From: Acinetobacter sp. C32I | Lineage (GTDB): Bacteria > Pseudomonadota > Gammaproteobacteria > Pseudomonadales > Moraxellaceae | NCBI RefSeq assembly: GCF_023702715.1 | Contig: NZ_CP098480.1 | Location: 3,782,001-3,846,000 of the forward strand | DNA: 64,000 nucleotides | Direction of reading: 5' to 3' | Shown here: positions 25,574 through 35,969 of the stretch, piece by piece | Numbering within the stretch: position 1 is the stretch's first letter | Layout of the letters: each line of letters starts with the position of its first letter | Made by a program: the position numbers and the translations under genes | Notes under the pieces: generated by a model | What the model was told of the DNA's origin: nothing | Database searches by the model: none | Seen by the model: only the letters and a program-made list of their open reading frames with translations

Positions 25574-26638
25574 ATGAAAAAGATTCTTTTAGCCTGTTCC
25601 CTTATTGTCCTGAGTTCCAATGCTTTTGCCCAAGATATCAAAGGCATTTCATTCTCGCATGAAGATTGGGAGATTTACTGTAGCAATACAGGCACTTGCC
25701 GAGCAGCAGGTTATTACAATGAATATAGTGATGATGAACCTGCATCGCTGTTATTGACCCGTCAGGCAGGCGCACGACAGCCTGTACAGGTTGAATTTGC
25801 ATTGGCTCGTTTTGAACAACCTTCTATGCCCGCAGCAAAGCTTAAAAATCTCCATTTTTATGTGAATGGTAAAGACTTTGGGCAAGTGTCCGTCGATGGA
25901 ACAGAATTCCCACTGATGGGACAACTCTCAACAAATCAAGTCAATGCCTTATTACAGCAATCTAAGAAAAAGACCGAAATCGTGTTTAAAAATGCCAATC
26001 TACATTGGCAAATCTCAGATAAGGGGATGACTGCGGTATTGCTAAAAATGGATGATTTTCAAAAACGTATTGGTACAGTGGGCGCTTTAATTAAAAAGGG
26101 CAAGGCAGATGAGTCCAAGGTATTGGCCGCTCAACCCAAATTTACCGTCAAGCAGATCAAAACATCCAGTAAGCCTTATCTGACCTTGGGGCCAACCGAT
26201 AAACGCTATGCTGCACTCTATCAAAACTTGATGGCTGCCCAGCCAATTCCGAAACAAGAAGGCTTTTGTGAAGGGGCTTATGATGGTAAGCAAACAGCAC
26301 CTCAAGCAATCGATTTCTATAAATTGACCAATAAAAAAGTTTTGGCAGCTACGTTATGTTGGCGAGGTGCATATAACGAAGGTTATGGTGCATGGGTATT
26401 GGATGAGTCGCTTGCGAATAAAGCCACTTTTGTGACGGAACATTCCTCTGAGTTTTATAATGGGATTCTCAGCAGTTCGCAGAAAGGGCGCGGTATTGGT
26501 GATTGCTGGTCGAGTGATGAATGGGTTTGGGATGGACAGAAGTTTGTACATACGCTAGATCGCTGGACAGGGATGTGTCGAGGGCTTGCCGCAGGTGGAG
26601 TGTGGGATCTTGATCAGATTGAAGCAATCGTCAAATAA
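25574..26638 (+). CDS. DUF1176 domain exported protein
   Basis: A 354-residue precursor with a signal peptide ending in AFA-Q (about residue 19). The rest matches DUF1176: HEDWEIYCSNTGTCRAAGYY at the mature N-terminus, with conserved cysteines and W residues, and RGIGDCWSSDEWVWDGQKF...WTGMCRGLAAGGVWDL at the C-terminus. The family is periplasmic and of unknown function. The two following genes are close and on the same strand, also encode exported proteins, and may form one operon with it. Confidence 0.82.
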   Translation: MKKILLACSLIVLSSNAFAQDIKGISFSHEDWEIYCSNTGTCRAAGYYNEYSDDEPASLLLTRQAGARQPVQVEFALARFEQPSMPAAKLKNLHFYVNGKDFGQVSVDGTEFPLMGQLSTNQVNALLQQSKKKTEIVFKNANLHWQISDKGMTAVLLKMDDFQKRIGTVGALIKKGKADESKVLAAQPKFTVKQIKTSSKPYLTLGPTDKRYAALYQNLMAAQPIPKQEGFCEGAYDGKQTAPQAIDFYKLTNKKVLAATLCWRGAYNEGYGAWVLDESLANKATFVTEHSSEFYNGILSSSQKGRGIGDCWSSDEWVWDGQKFVHTLDRWTGMCRGLAAGGVWDLDQIEAIVK

Positions 26639-26672
26639 TATTGTGAATATAAAAATAGCCTAAGGAAACACA

Positions 26673-27443
26673 ATGCTTAAACATAAGATGGGTTTAGGTG
26701 GAATGATTTTAATGGGTGCATCCGCCTATTTTAGTGCATCTGTTTTTGCTGCGCCTTTACAGATTCTAGACTTTAAAAAGGGGCAACTGAGTGCAACGGA
26801 ACAGACGCAACTTTGTGAACAAGTCAAAGAACTATGCCAGCAGCGAACACAATGGCAGAGTTTGAAAACGCCAGATCAAACTTTATGGTTATTATCTGAG
26901 GGAAATATTGCCCAGTTTGCGACATCGAGCACAGGTTTTAAATTGTTAAAGCAGTGGCGTATTCAGTTGGCGGCTACGGAAGAAATGGCACGATCTAGCC
27001 AATATATTTTTCCTAAACTGTTTCCAATGGATCAAAACCGTTATGCCGTTGCAGTGATTGATACCTTTTCGGAAATGTATTCAGGTGGTGGGGCAGGAAT
27101 TGAACGGGCCAGCTTTTATGAGTTAAAGGATTCAGGTAAAACGCATCGCTTTATTGAAAACTATCCTTTTAATTTTAGCCGTATGATTCGGGCCTGTTTC
27201 TCCGAACAGGATTATGAAAACTCTAAGGGCAAGTGCCATGATGAAGATAGTTTGAGTCTGGATATTCGTCCGGTCAAGCCGATGCTTTGGCAATTCCGTT
27301 ACCGCTATAGTCTGGATGTGTCACCTGCGTCAGATTCGGGTGAGAAATCATTTAAGGGCAGTCGTAACCTGAATATTGATTTAAATAAAGCACCTGAGCA
27401 GCCGAATATTCCAGAAGAATGGGACTATGAGGGTGCAGGCTGA
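26673..27443 (+). CDS. Exported protein, unknown
   Basis: A 256-residue precursor with a signal peptide ending in VFA-A (about residue 27). No family is recognised. It has a mixed α/β look, with cysteines in LCEQVKELC and RACFSEQDYENSKGKC that could form disulfides. It begins 34 bases after the DUF1176 gene, with a ribosome binding site taagga before the ATG, so the two are probably cotranscribed and may work together. Confidence 0.65.
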   Translation: MLKHKMGLGGMILMGASAYFSASVFAAPLQILDFKKGQLSATEQTQLCEQVKELCQQRTQWQSLKTPDQTLWLLSEGNIAQFATSSTGFKLLKQWRIQLAATEEMARSSQYIFPKLFPMDQNRYAVAVIDTFSEMYSGGGAGIERASFYELKDSGKTHRFIENYPFNFSRMIRACFSEQDYENSKGKCHDEDSLSLDIRPVKPMLWQFRYRYSLDVSPASDSGEKSFKGSRNLNIDLNKAPEQPNIPEEWDYEGAG

Positions 27444-27578
27444 TAATTTACAACAATGAACGATTTTACATTTTGTCAAAGCTTTAAGGGCGTGGACTTA
27501 CGCAATTTACAGCGTCATAACAGATGCTCTAGACAGAGCATGGTACAAAGAGGAAGATTGCAATTTGGAACTGTGCTT

Positions 27579-28100
27579 ATGTCTCGTGTTTATACTTCTG
27601 CCCGCCGTAAATTTTCTCATTTGAGTCGTTCTGTATTCATGGCTGCGGCTGTGTTGGGTACAACACAAGTGGCAATGGCAGGGCCAACGGTTGATCAATT
27701 GAGTGATTGTTTGGTGAAAGCGACTACCGCTGCGGATAAGACCACGGTTTTGCAATGGACTTTCACGGCTTTAGCGGCGCATCCTGATTTAAAGTCTTTT
27801 AGTAATGTGACACCTGAGCAGAAAACCCAGTTGGATCAGAAATTGGCGCAGGTATTACAGCGTGTGATTGTGGAGCAATGTTCGACACAGACTAAAGCCG
27901 TAATTCAAGCCGAAGGTGTTAAAGCAGTTGGAGAGGCTTTTCAGCAGTTAGGTCAGAGTGCAGGGCAGGATATTGTTAAAGATCCAGCGGTAAGACAGCA
28001 GTTGCAAGGCACCTTGCGTTATATTGATTTAAATAAATTGGTCACGACTTTTTTAACACCTGATATTTGGAATAAGTTGGGTGTATTAAGAGGGGAATGA
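27579..28100 (+). CDS. Exported protein, unknown
   Basis: The frame is open from 27456, but the ATG at 27579 gives a plausible signal peptide (basic SARRKFSHLSR, then FMAAAVLG, cleavage after AMA). The mature part, about 140 residues, is helical, has two cysteines (LSDCLVKA and VEQCSTQ) and shows no domain I recognise. No start has a good ribosome binding site; ATG 27540 and ATG 27639 are alternatives. It is the third gene of the exported-protein group. Confidence 0.6.
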   Translation: MSRVYTSARRKFSHLSRSVFMAAAVLGTTQVAMAGPTVDQLSDCLVKATTAADKTTVLQWTFTALAAHPDLKSFSNVTPEQKTQLDQKLAQVLQRVIVEQCSTQTKAVIQAEGVKAVGEAFQQLGQSAGQDIVKDPAVRQQLQGTLRYIDLNKLVTTFLTPDIWNKLGVLRGE

Positions 28101-28285
28101 ATTTTTTAATTTTAAAGTAATTTAGAGGAAAGAATATTCTTTATCAAAATGGTAGAGAATATCCATCCTTTAGATGGATAGTAGAAAGACGGTGATGGTA
28201 GAGTATTAACTAAGTTGTAGATATATTTTTGATTTTTGGTTATATTTTATTTTTTAAAAATCTAATACATAAAATTGAATTTCCT

Positions 28286-29497
28286 ATGATTTCACGTATA
28301 TATTTTAAATGTCTCACCTGTAAAGAAATTATGACAACAAGAACACAGTTGTCTAATGGGCTTAGGCAAGAAATAAATTTTTTATGTCCGCATTGTGAAG
28401 CTGAATCTAAATTAGTATTATTGTTGGATGAGCCGCCAATAATAAAAATTTCATTTAATGAGTTAGAAAATTTAGAATACATGGATAGTGAATTTGTAGA
28501 TGATGAAAAATCAAAAATAATTAATCTGAGTACAAATTTTACTGTGCCTGATGAAGATAAGCACAAAGAGTTATATTCTCCATTTTTATATCAAATGGTT
28601 GAGATTCTTAAAGATTCTTATGGTGATAATTTTTCCCATGAAAAAATTAATGGTGTAATGGGAGCTTCAAATATTGAAGAGTTATGGAAAGATTTATATA
28701 AAGCTTATAGATTTAATTTAAAAGGTAATTTTATTCAAAGAGATAAAATAATTAAGGGTGAGGATTTGTGTGAATTAATTTTTCATTTCATTCGTATATT
28801 TATAGGTGAAGATAGATTTGAAAGAAATATTAAGATGTTAGGAGGATTTCTAAAAGAGGTTCATCAAAAGAATAACTCTGAATTTAATAAATTTGTTAAA
28901 GAGTATATGCTCCCTAACCAAACAGAGAAAATTGATGCTTACATGGAGATATTTGATACATTTTTCTCAAATTTTCAAGACTTTCAACAGCTTAATTTGC
29001 AAGCTCGTTTAGAAGTCGAGACGTTCAAAAATTCAAAAGTTTCATCTGTTAATTTTAAGCGCACAAAGATGTTTTACGGAGAGGCATTTGAAGTCCTAGG
29101 AACAAGTATCTGTAGCATTGCTTTTTTAAACAATATTTTCAACTCTAGAAATTATAATGAATTCGAAAGTGATAAAGCTACAAAAAATTATTTGACCTCT
29201 GACAAAGGAGGGAGAATGAAGTGTTTTGAAAATAATGCCCTGCTGTTTAATATTTTTGGATATGAGTATGATAATAAATTAAGAAATGCAACTCATCATA
29301 AATGGTTGAAGTACAATGAATCAAGCCAAGTGATTAACTATCCTGTATCTGGTTCAAGTTCTGAAAGAATTAATTTACACTATGCTGAATATTTGTTGAA
29401 GTCTAATAATATTGTTATTTCCCTTATGGCTCTGCTTTCATTTGAATTGTTGATGGTTTATAACTTTAATTTCAGACTAAATAAAAACCCGCTCTAA
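28286..29497 (+). CDS. Orphan protein with zinc-ribbon-like N-terminus and HEPN-like RNATHH motif
   Basis: A 403-residue protein without signal peptide. The N-terminus has two CxxC pairs, C9-LT-C12 and C34-PH-C37, spaced like a zinc ribbon. A long helical, lysine-, asparagine- and glutamate-rich body follows. Near the C-terminus, KLR333-NATHH338-KW fits the R-x4-H motif of HEPN ribonucleases, with N after R as often seen. The protein ends in a hydrophobic helix (IVISLMALLSFELLMVYNF). The gene is far more AT-rich than its neighbours, a sign of horizontal transfer. The frame is open from 28229; the ATG at 28286 starts the zinc-ribbon-like part directly. The family and function are unknown to me; a role in defence or RNA cleavage is inference. 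Confidence 0.6.
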   Translation: MISRIYFKCLTCKEIMTTRTQLSNGLRQEINFLCPHCEAESKLVLLLDEPPIIKISFNELENLEYMDSEFVDDEKSKIINLSTNFTVPDEDKHKELYSPFLYQMVEILKDSYGDNFSHEKINGVMGASNIEELWKDLYKAYRFNLKGNFIQRDKIIKGEDLCELIFHFIRIFIGEDRFERNIKMLGGFLKEVHQKNNSEFNKFVKEYMLPNQTEKIDAYMEIFDTFFSNFQDFQQLNLQARLEVETFKNSKVSSVNFKRTKMFYGEAFEVLGTSICSIAFLNNIFNSRNYNEFESDKATKNYLTSDKGGRMKCFENNALLFNIFGYEYDNKLRNATHHKWLKYNESSQVINYPVSGSSSERINLHYAEYLLKSNNIVISLMALLSFELLMVYNFNFRLNKNPL

Positions 29498-29507
29498 AGC
29501 GGGTTTT
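29484..29507. terminator. Bidirectional terminator, orphan gene/gatB, with stop codon in the loop
   Basis: A perfect 10-base stem aaaacccgct/agcgggtttt with loop ctaa. The TAA stop of the orphan gene is at 29495-29497, partly in the loop. The convergent gatB stop is at 29527. Confidence 0.9.
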
Positions 29508-29526
29508 CTTTTGAAATTAGATTGTA

Positions 29527-30996
29527 TTAACCAATCAATTTCTTCATTAATTCATTCACTTGAGCTGGGTTAGCTTTACCTTTTGCAGCTTTCATGACTT
29601 GACCAACAAGACCATTAAAGGCTTTTTCTTTACCAGACTTGTACTCTTCAACCATTTTTTCATTGGCTGCAAGTACGTCTTTGATAATCGCTTCAATCGC
29701 ACCTGTATCGGTTTCTTGCTTTAAGCCTTTCTCCGCAATAATGTCATCCGCAGATTTTCCTTCTGCTTCCCACATAAAGCCAAACACTTGCTTCGCTATT
29801 TTACCGTTAATGGTATTGTCGACAATACGTGCAATCATGCCACCTAATTGCTCAGCAGAAACAGGAGAGTCCGCCAATTCTAGGCCCGCTTTGTTTAAAG
29901 CACCTGAGAATTCACCCATTACCCAGTTTGCAGAGACTTTACCTTGCTTTGCACCGCCAGCAGCAGCCACAACCGCTTCGTAGAAGTCCGCCATTTCACG
30001 TGACAGCGTCAATACATGCGCATCGTACTCAGTCACAGCAAAGTCAGCGATAAAACGCGCACGGCGCGCTTTAGGCAGCTCTGGAAGGGCAGCACGTGCC
30101 GCTTCGATCTGCTCATCGGCAATGATCACTGGCAACAAGTCTGGATCTGGGAAGTAGCGATAGTCGTTCGCTTCTTCTTTTGAACGCATTGAGCGAGTTT
30201 CCATCTTGTTCGGATCGAACAAACGGGTTTCCTGATCAATTGTGCCGCCGTATTCCAAAATTTCCATTTGGCGTTCAATTTCAACATTGATCGCTTGCTC
30301 AATGAAACGGAATGAGTTGAGGTTTTTCAACTCGCAACGCGTACCGAACGGTTGACCCGGACGACGCAACGATACGTTACAGTCAGCACGGAATGAACCT
30401 TCTGCCATGTTACCGTCAGAAATACCTAACCAACGTACTAGGGTGTGAATCGATTTGATATAGGCAACCGCTTCTTCAACCGAACGCATATCTGGCTCAG
30501 ACACGATTTCTAGCAATGGTGTGCCCGCACGGTTTAAGTCGATACCCGACATACCTTCGAATTGGTCATGAATCGATTTACCTGCATCTTCTTCAAGATG
30601 GGCACGTGTTACGCCAATACGCTTCACAGTGCCATCTTCAAGCTGGATGTCGATATGACCCAAGCCCACAATCGGATTGTCCATCTGGCTAATCTGGTAG
30701 CCTTTTGGTGAATCTGGGTAGAAGTAGTTCTTGCGTGCAAATACAGACGCTTGGTCGATATAGGCATCAATCCCCAAACCAAAGCGAATCGCAAGATCAA
30801 CCACTTCAGCATTCAATACTGGCAATACACCCGGCATCGCCAAATCAACAAGGCTGGCTTGTGTATTTGGGTCTTGACCAAATTCAGTCGATGAACCAGA
30901 GAAGATTTTAGACTTGGTCGCCAACTGCGTGTGGATCTCGATCCCGATAACGACTTCCCAACCGTCAATAAGCTTTAACTTTTGAGCTTCAGTCAT
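29527..30996 (-). CDS. gatB: Asp-tRNA(Asn)/Glu-tRNA(Gln) amidotransferase subunit B
   Basis: A 489-residue GatB, the subunit of GatCAB that holds the mischarged tRNA and activates it with ATP before transamidation. Family signatures include [41 protein letters not shown] and the [22 protein letters not shown] block. The C-terminal YqeY-like tail ends in QVNELMKKL. Its start codon shares one base with the gatA stop (taatg), so it is translationally coupled to gatA. Confidence 0.97.
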   Translation of the reverse strand: MTEAQKLKLIDGWEVVIGIEIHTQLATKSKIFSGSSTEFGQDPNTQASLVDLAMPGVLPVLNAEVVDLAIRFGLGIDAYIDQASVFARKNYFYPDSPKGYQISQMDNPIVGLGHIDIQLEDGTVKRIGVTRAHLEEDAGKSIHDQFEGMSGIDLNRAGTPLLEIVSEPDMRSVEEAVAYIKSIHTLVRWLGISDGNMAEGSFRADCNVSLRRPGQPFGTRCELKNLNSFRFIEQAINVEIERQMEILEYGGTIDQETRLFDPNKMETRSMRSKEEANDYRYFPDPDLLPVIIADEQIEAARAALPELPKARRARFIADFAVTEYDAHVLTLSREMADFYEAVVAAAGGAKQGKVSANWVMGEFSGALNKAGLELADSPVSAEQLGGMIARIVDNTINGKIAKQVFGFMWEAEGKSADDIIAEKGLKQETDTGAIEAIIKDVLAANEKMVEEYKSGKEKAFNGLVGQVMKAAKGKANPAQVNELMKKLIG

Positions 30997-32474
30997 TATG
31001 CATTCTCCTCAGCAATTGCCGCACGTTTGGTATGCCAGTCTGTATTTTGTTGATATTGATGCACAATCGAAAGCAATTGTGATTCTGACCAGTAGTTACC
31101 AATCAACTGTAAGCCCACAGGCAAGCTGTCTTTATCGAAACCAACCGGTGCGTTGATGGCTGGTAAACCTGCCAAGTTCACTGCAAGGGTATAGATATCA
31201 CCCAAATACATTTCAGTCGGGCTGAGATTCGCACCGATCTTGTAGGCTGTGGTTGGTGCAGATGGCGCCGCAATCACATCAACATTTTCAAATGCTTTGA
31301 GGAAATCTTGCTGAATCAAACGACGTACTTTTTGCGCTTTCACATAGTAGGCATCATAGTAACCCGCAGAAAGGGCATAAGTCCCGATCAAGATACGACG
31401 TTGTACTTCAGCACCAAAACCTTCTGAACGTGAACGTTTGTACAAGTCCATCAAATCCACAGGATTTTCACAACGGTAGCCATAACGGACACCGTCAAAA
31501 CGTGACAGGTTCGAAGAAGCTTCCGCAGGCGCGATCAAATAGTAAGTTGGCACATAGGCTTCAGTCATGTTGAGATCAATCTCAACCAAGATTGCGCCCA
31601 TGTCTTCAAGCTTTTTCAATGACTCTTCAACGCGTGCTTTTACATCAGCGTCTAAACCAGCCACATTGAAGTATTGCTTTGGAATACCAATGCGTAGACC
31701 TTTCACTGCCGTACCGTTTAGGTTAGCAACGTAATCATCCACTTCTTTGTTGATCGAAGTCGAGTCTTTGGCATCATGACCTGCGATGACATTCATCAAA
31801 TAAGCGCAGTCTTCCGCAGAACGTGCCATTGGACCACCTTGATCCAGTGATGATGCATACGCAATCATACCGAAGCGAGACACACGACCATAGGTCGGTT
31901 TTAAGCCTGTTAAGCCGCAGAATGAAGCAGGTTGACGAATTGAGCCACCTGTATCGGTACCTGTTGCGATTGGCGCAAGATCAGCCGCAACAGCCGCTGC
32001 AGAACCACCAGATGAACCACCCGGAACATGATCCAGTGCCCAAGGGTTAGACGTTGCACCGACATAAGAGTTTTCAGAAGTTGAACCCATGGCGAATTCG
32101 TCCATGTTCACTTTACCCAAAGTCACGAGACCCGCAGCTTTGGCTTTTGCAACTACAGTTGCATCATAAGGTGAAATGAAGTTATCCAGCATTTTTGAAC
32201 CGGCAGTGGTTTTAATGCCTTGGGTACAAAAAATATCTTTGTGGGCAAGTGGAATACCTGCCAGTGCGTGTGCATTGCCTGCTTTCAGTGCTGCATCGGC
32301 TGCATTTGCTTCAGCAAGTGCCTGTTCTGCGGTGACCGTTACATAACTTTTTACTTTCGGGTCAATTTGGGCAATACGCTTTAAATAATGTTCAGTCAAT
32401 TCGCGTGATGAAAATTGGGCTGTTTTTAAGCCTTCAGAGAGTTCACGGATTGATAAGCGATGTAAATCTGTCAT
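30996..32474 (-). CDS. gatA: Asp-tRNA(Asn)/Glu-tRNA(Gln) amidotransferase subunit A
   Basis: A 492-residue amidase subunit of GatCAB that frees ammonia from glutamine and passes it to GatB. The amidase signature is complete: catalytic lysine in PLAHKDIF (about residue 79), the [13 protein letters not shown] glycine/serine loop and [18 protein letters not shown] with the acylated serine. It lies between gatC (53 bases upstream) and gatB in the common C-A-B order. Confidence 0.98.
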   Translation of the reverse strand: MTDLHRLSIRELSEGLKTAQFSSRELTEHYLKRIAQIDPKVKSYVTVTAEQALAEANAADAALKAGNAHALAGIPLAHKDIFCTQGIKTTAGSKMLDNFISPYDATVVAKAKAAGLVTLGKVNMDEFAMGSTSENSYVGATSNPWALDHVPGGSSGGSAAAVAADLAPIATGTDTGGSIRQPASFCGLTGLKPTYGRVSRFGMIAYASSLDQGGPMARSAEDCAYLMNVIAGHDAKDSTSINKEVDDYVANLNGTAVKGLRIGIPKQYFNVAGLDADVKARVEESLKKLEDMGAILVEIDLNMTEAYVPTYYLIAPAEASSNLSRFDGVRYGYRCENPVDLMDLYKRSRSEGFGAEVQRRILIGTYALSAGYYDAYYVKAQKVRRLIQQDFLKAFENVDVIAAPSAPTTAYKIGANLSPTEMYLGDIYTLAVNLAGLPAINAPVGFDKDSLPVGLQLIGNYWSESQLLSIVHQYQQNTDWHTKRAAIAEENA

Positions 32475-32527
32475 ATGAAAAATTTCTTTACATTCTAAAT
32501 ATAAAATATTGACTAATCGAATAAATC

Positions 32528-32845
32528 TTATTCAATTACGCGAGGTACGAGGTACAAACCTGCTTCTGTAGCAGGCGCGACCGCTTGATATTCATCACGA
32601 TGGTTGCTTTCCGTCACAACATCAGCGCGTAACGGTTGCGGGTTGTCAAATGGGCTCTTTAAAGGCTCAACATCATCGGTATTAATGCCTTTCAAGCTTT
32701 CCATCATGCCAAGGATTTTATTTAAACTTTGAGTATATTCAGCAGATTGCGTGTCATTGAGAGATAAACGAGCAAGGTGTGCAATTTGCGAGACCGTTTG
32801 CGCATTTAAGTCTGTTGTCTGCTGAGCATCTGATGATGTAGACAT
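32528..32845 (-). CDS. gatC: Asp-tRNA(Asn)/Glu-tRNA(Gln) amidotransferase subunit C
   Basis: A 105-residue GatC, the small subunit that wraps around GatA and stabilises the complex. It contains [12 protein letters not shown], the [19 protein letters not shown] core and the C-terminal PRVIE. The frame is open 11 codons further upstream, but ATG 32845 (MSTSSDAQ) has an aggtaa ribosome binding site. It is the first gene of the gatCAB operon and is divergent from mreB. Confidence 0.95.
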   Translation of the reverse strand: MSTSSDAQQTTDLNAQTVSQIAHLARLSLNDTQSAEYTQSLNKILGMMESLKGINTDDVEPLKSPFDNPQPLRADVVTESNHRDEYQAVAPATEAGLYLVPRVIE

Positions 32846-32933
32846 AACTTTACCTAATTCAGTATTAAAAAATTTCAAAATATCGTGCGTTATAATAAGC
32901 GATTGACTTGTTCAAATCATCACATTTAGTTAA

Positions 32934-34019
<1,086 letters not shown>

Positions 34020-34036
34020 ATCATAAGGACTAGGCG

Positions 34037-34894
34037 GTGCAACCGAATCTTTTTTCAAGACAACCGCCATCTTTTCGCTCATTTGTCATTGCGGTCATTA
34101 CATGTTTGGTGGTGCTTTTCTTTGATTGGCGCATGCCCTATGTAATTCAACCAGCAAGGGATGTCTTGTATGCCGCGTATAATCCTATTTATGCGCTGGC
34201 AAGCTATCCTGTACTGTCGCGAGAATGGCTGAACCAACAAACCAAATCTGAAGCTCAATTGCGCCGTGAAAACACAGCCATGCAAGCTGAACTCCTTCAA
34301 GCACAAGTCCGCCTCCAAAAACTTTCAGAACTTTCTGCGGAAAATAACCGTTTGAGAGGGCTGTTGGATACGCCATTGATTATTGATGGTCGTATGCAAA
34401 TTGCCGAAGTGATTGGAACCGATGCAGACCCATTGCGCCATATTATTATCATTAACCGTGGTTCGGTCGATCATTTAAAAGTCGGACAAACAGTTTTGGA
34501 TGATAAAGGGATTATGGGGCAGATTATTAATGTCTATCCGCATAGTGCACGGATCATGCTGCTGTCTGATAAGGAACACTCATTGTCTGTACGTTTAGAG
34601 CGGACAGGAATGCGTGCGATTGTGTCAGGTACCGGTGATTTGGGGCAACTCAAAATGGAATATGTACCGACCAGTGCCAATATTCAGGTCGGAGACAAAG
34701 TGTTTAGTTCGGGTTTAGGTGAACATTTCCCTGCGGGTTATTTAGTCGGAACCGTGTCTAAAGTGAGTCGTCATACTTCGGGTGAGTTTGCCGAAATTGA
34801 TGTTAAGCCAACGGCGCAACTTGCCAGCGGTCATCATGTGGTGGTGTTATTTTCTGAATCCTTAGCGCAGGAGCAACCTTATGCCGATCGCTAA
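34037..34894 (+). CDS. mreC: Rod shape-determining protein MreC
   Basis: A 285-residue bitopic membrane protein. A single helix (about residues 14-31) anchors it, a coiled coil follows (about 68-102, rich in EAQLRRENTAMQAELLQAQV), and then a periplasmic β domain with AEVIGTDADPLRHIIIINRG and GEFAEIDVKPTAQL. MreC links MreB to the elongasome. The start is a GTG 17 bases after mreB, with an aagga ribosome binding site. Its last 14 bases overlap mreD. Confidence 0.96.
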   Translation: MQPNLFSRQPPSFRSFVIAVITCLVVLFFDWRMPYVIQPARDVLYAAYNPIYALASYPVLSREWLNQQTKSEAQLRRENTAMQAELLQAQVRLQKLSELSAENNRLRGLLDTPLIIDGRMQIAEVIGTDADPLRHIIIINRGSVDHLKVGQTVLDDKGIMGQIINVYPHSARIMLLSDKEHSLSVRLERTGMRAIVSGTGDLGQLKMEYVPTSANIQVGDKVFSSGLGEHFPAGYLVGTVSKVSRHTSGEFAEIDVKPTAQLASGHHVVVLFSESLAQEQPYADR

Positions 34895-35372
34895 GCTCAA
34901 TTATGAGAAACGCAAAGATCCACTATGGATGATTATTTTATCCATTGTGATTGCTTCGGTATTGATGGTTTATCCAATGGCCTACGAGGCTTCAGGATGG
35001 CGACCTTCGATCATGCTTTTGGTCATGCTGTTCTGGATTCTTTACCAACCCGTCTGGTGCGGGGTTTGGTTTGCTTTTGGGATGGGGCTTTTTGCCGACT
35101 TGCTTCTCGATGCACCATTTGGCTTAAATGCGCTCAGCTTCGTACTGATCAGTTTTGGTATCCGTTATTTAATTCGTGAACGTCGTATTTTGACCTTTGG
35201 TAATTCATGGGTGATTGCGGTGATTGCGGCTGTTGCACATATTACATTTTTGTGGATTAGTCAGACCATTGCGGGTACACATTTTTCGATTGCACGCCAT
35301 TGGCAACCGGTTGTGACCAGTGTATTGGCATGGCCTCTGGTTTATTATTGTTTACATAAATGGCGCATATAA
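34881..35372 (+). CDS. mreD: Rod shape-determining protein MreD
   Basis: A 163-residue membrane protein with about five helices and the MreD features DLLLDAPFGLNAL and the following SFGIRYLIRERR. It completes the MreBCD elongasome module. The start overlaps the end of mreC by 14 bases, and the end overlaps maf by 13 bases, so the three reading frames are stacked and probably translationally coupled. Confidence 0.94.
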   Translation: MPIAKLNYEKRKDPLWMIILSIVIASVLMVYPMAYEASGWRPSIMLLVMLFWILYQPVWCGVWFAFGMGLFADLLLDAPFGLNALSFVLISFGIRYLIRERRILTFGNSWVIAVIAAVAHITFLWISQTIAGTHFSIARHWQPVVTSVLAWPLVYYCLHKWRI

Positions 35373-35926
35373 TTCTCGCATCAAGCTCGCCGCGTCGGCA
35401 GGAGCTATTACAGCAATTGGGTTTGGACTTTGAAATTTATCGTCCAGATGTCGATGAAGCAGTGCATGATGGAGAAGTGGTTGAGCATTATGTTGAACGC
35501 TTAGCCAGAGATAAAGCACAAGTTGTTTTACGGAAATACCCTGCTGCAATTGTGATTGCAGCAGATACCAGCTTAAGTTTTGCTGGACAGATTATTGGCA
35601 AGCCAGAATCAAAGCAACATGCTTTTAGCATCTGGTCGGCACTTTCTGGACAATGGCACGATGTCTATTCTGGCATTTGTGTGGCAACGACGACTCAAAT
35701 ATTGAGTACAGTGGTAAGAACGCAAGTTGAGTTGCAGCAACTCAGTCATGCAGACATGGAACAATATTGGGCCACGGGTGAGCCGATAGGCAAAGCGGGC
35801 GCATATGCAATACAGGGTATTGCAGCGCAGTATATTCCGCAGATCCGAGGCAGTTATAGTAATGTCGTCGGTTTGCCTTTGCATGAGACAGTACAGTTAT
35901 TAGAAAGGGTTAAAGCACTACGCTGA
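35360..35926 (+). CDS. maf: Maf nucleoside triphosphate pyrophosphatase
   Basis: A 188-residue Maf/YhdE-type enzyme that hydrolyses non-canonical or excess nucleoside triphosphates (dTTP/UTP in the YhdE group) to monophosphates. Signatures: ILASSSPRRQELL at the N-terminus, the DxxxE motif and VIAADTSLSF, and the C-terminal GSYSNVVGLPLHE. The start overlaps the end of mreD. The order mreBCD-maf-rng is conserved in many gammaproteobacteria. Confidence 0.95.
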   Translation: MAHIILASSSPRRQELLQQLGLDFEIYRPDVDEAVHDGEVVEHYVERLARDKAQVVLRKYPAAIVIAADTSLSFAGQIIGKPESKQHAFSIWSALSGQWHDVYSGICVATTTQILSTVVRTQVELQQLSHADMEQYWATGEPIGKAGAYAIQGIAAQYIPQIRGSYSNVVGLPLHETVQLLERVKALR

Positions 35927-35969
35927 CACTTTCGGGTATAAGAATTTTTATAAAAGTTTTGAGTTTGTT

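Noticed and set aside
28141..28180. Hairpin atccatc/gatggat as a terminator before the orphan gene
   Set aside because: The 7-base stem has no T-run after it; it may be a chance structure, and I cannot assign a role.
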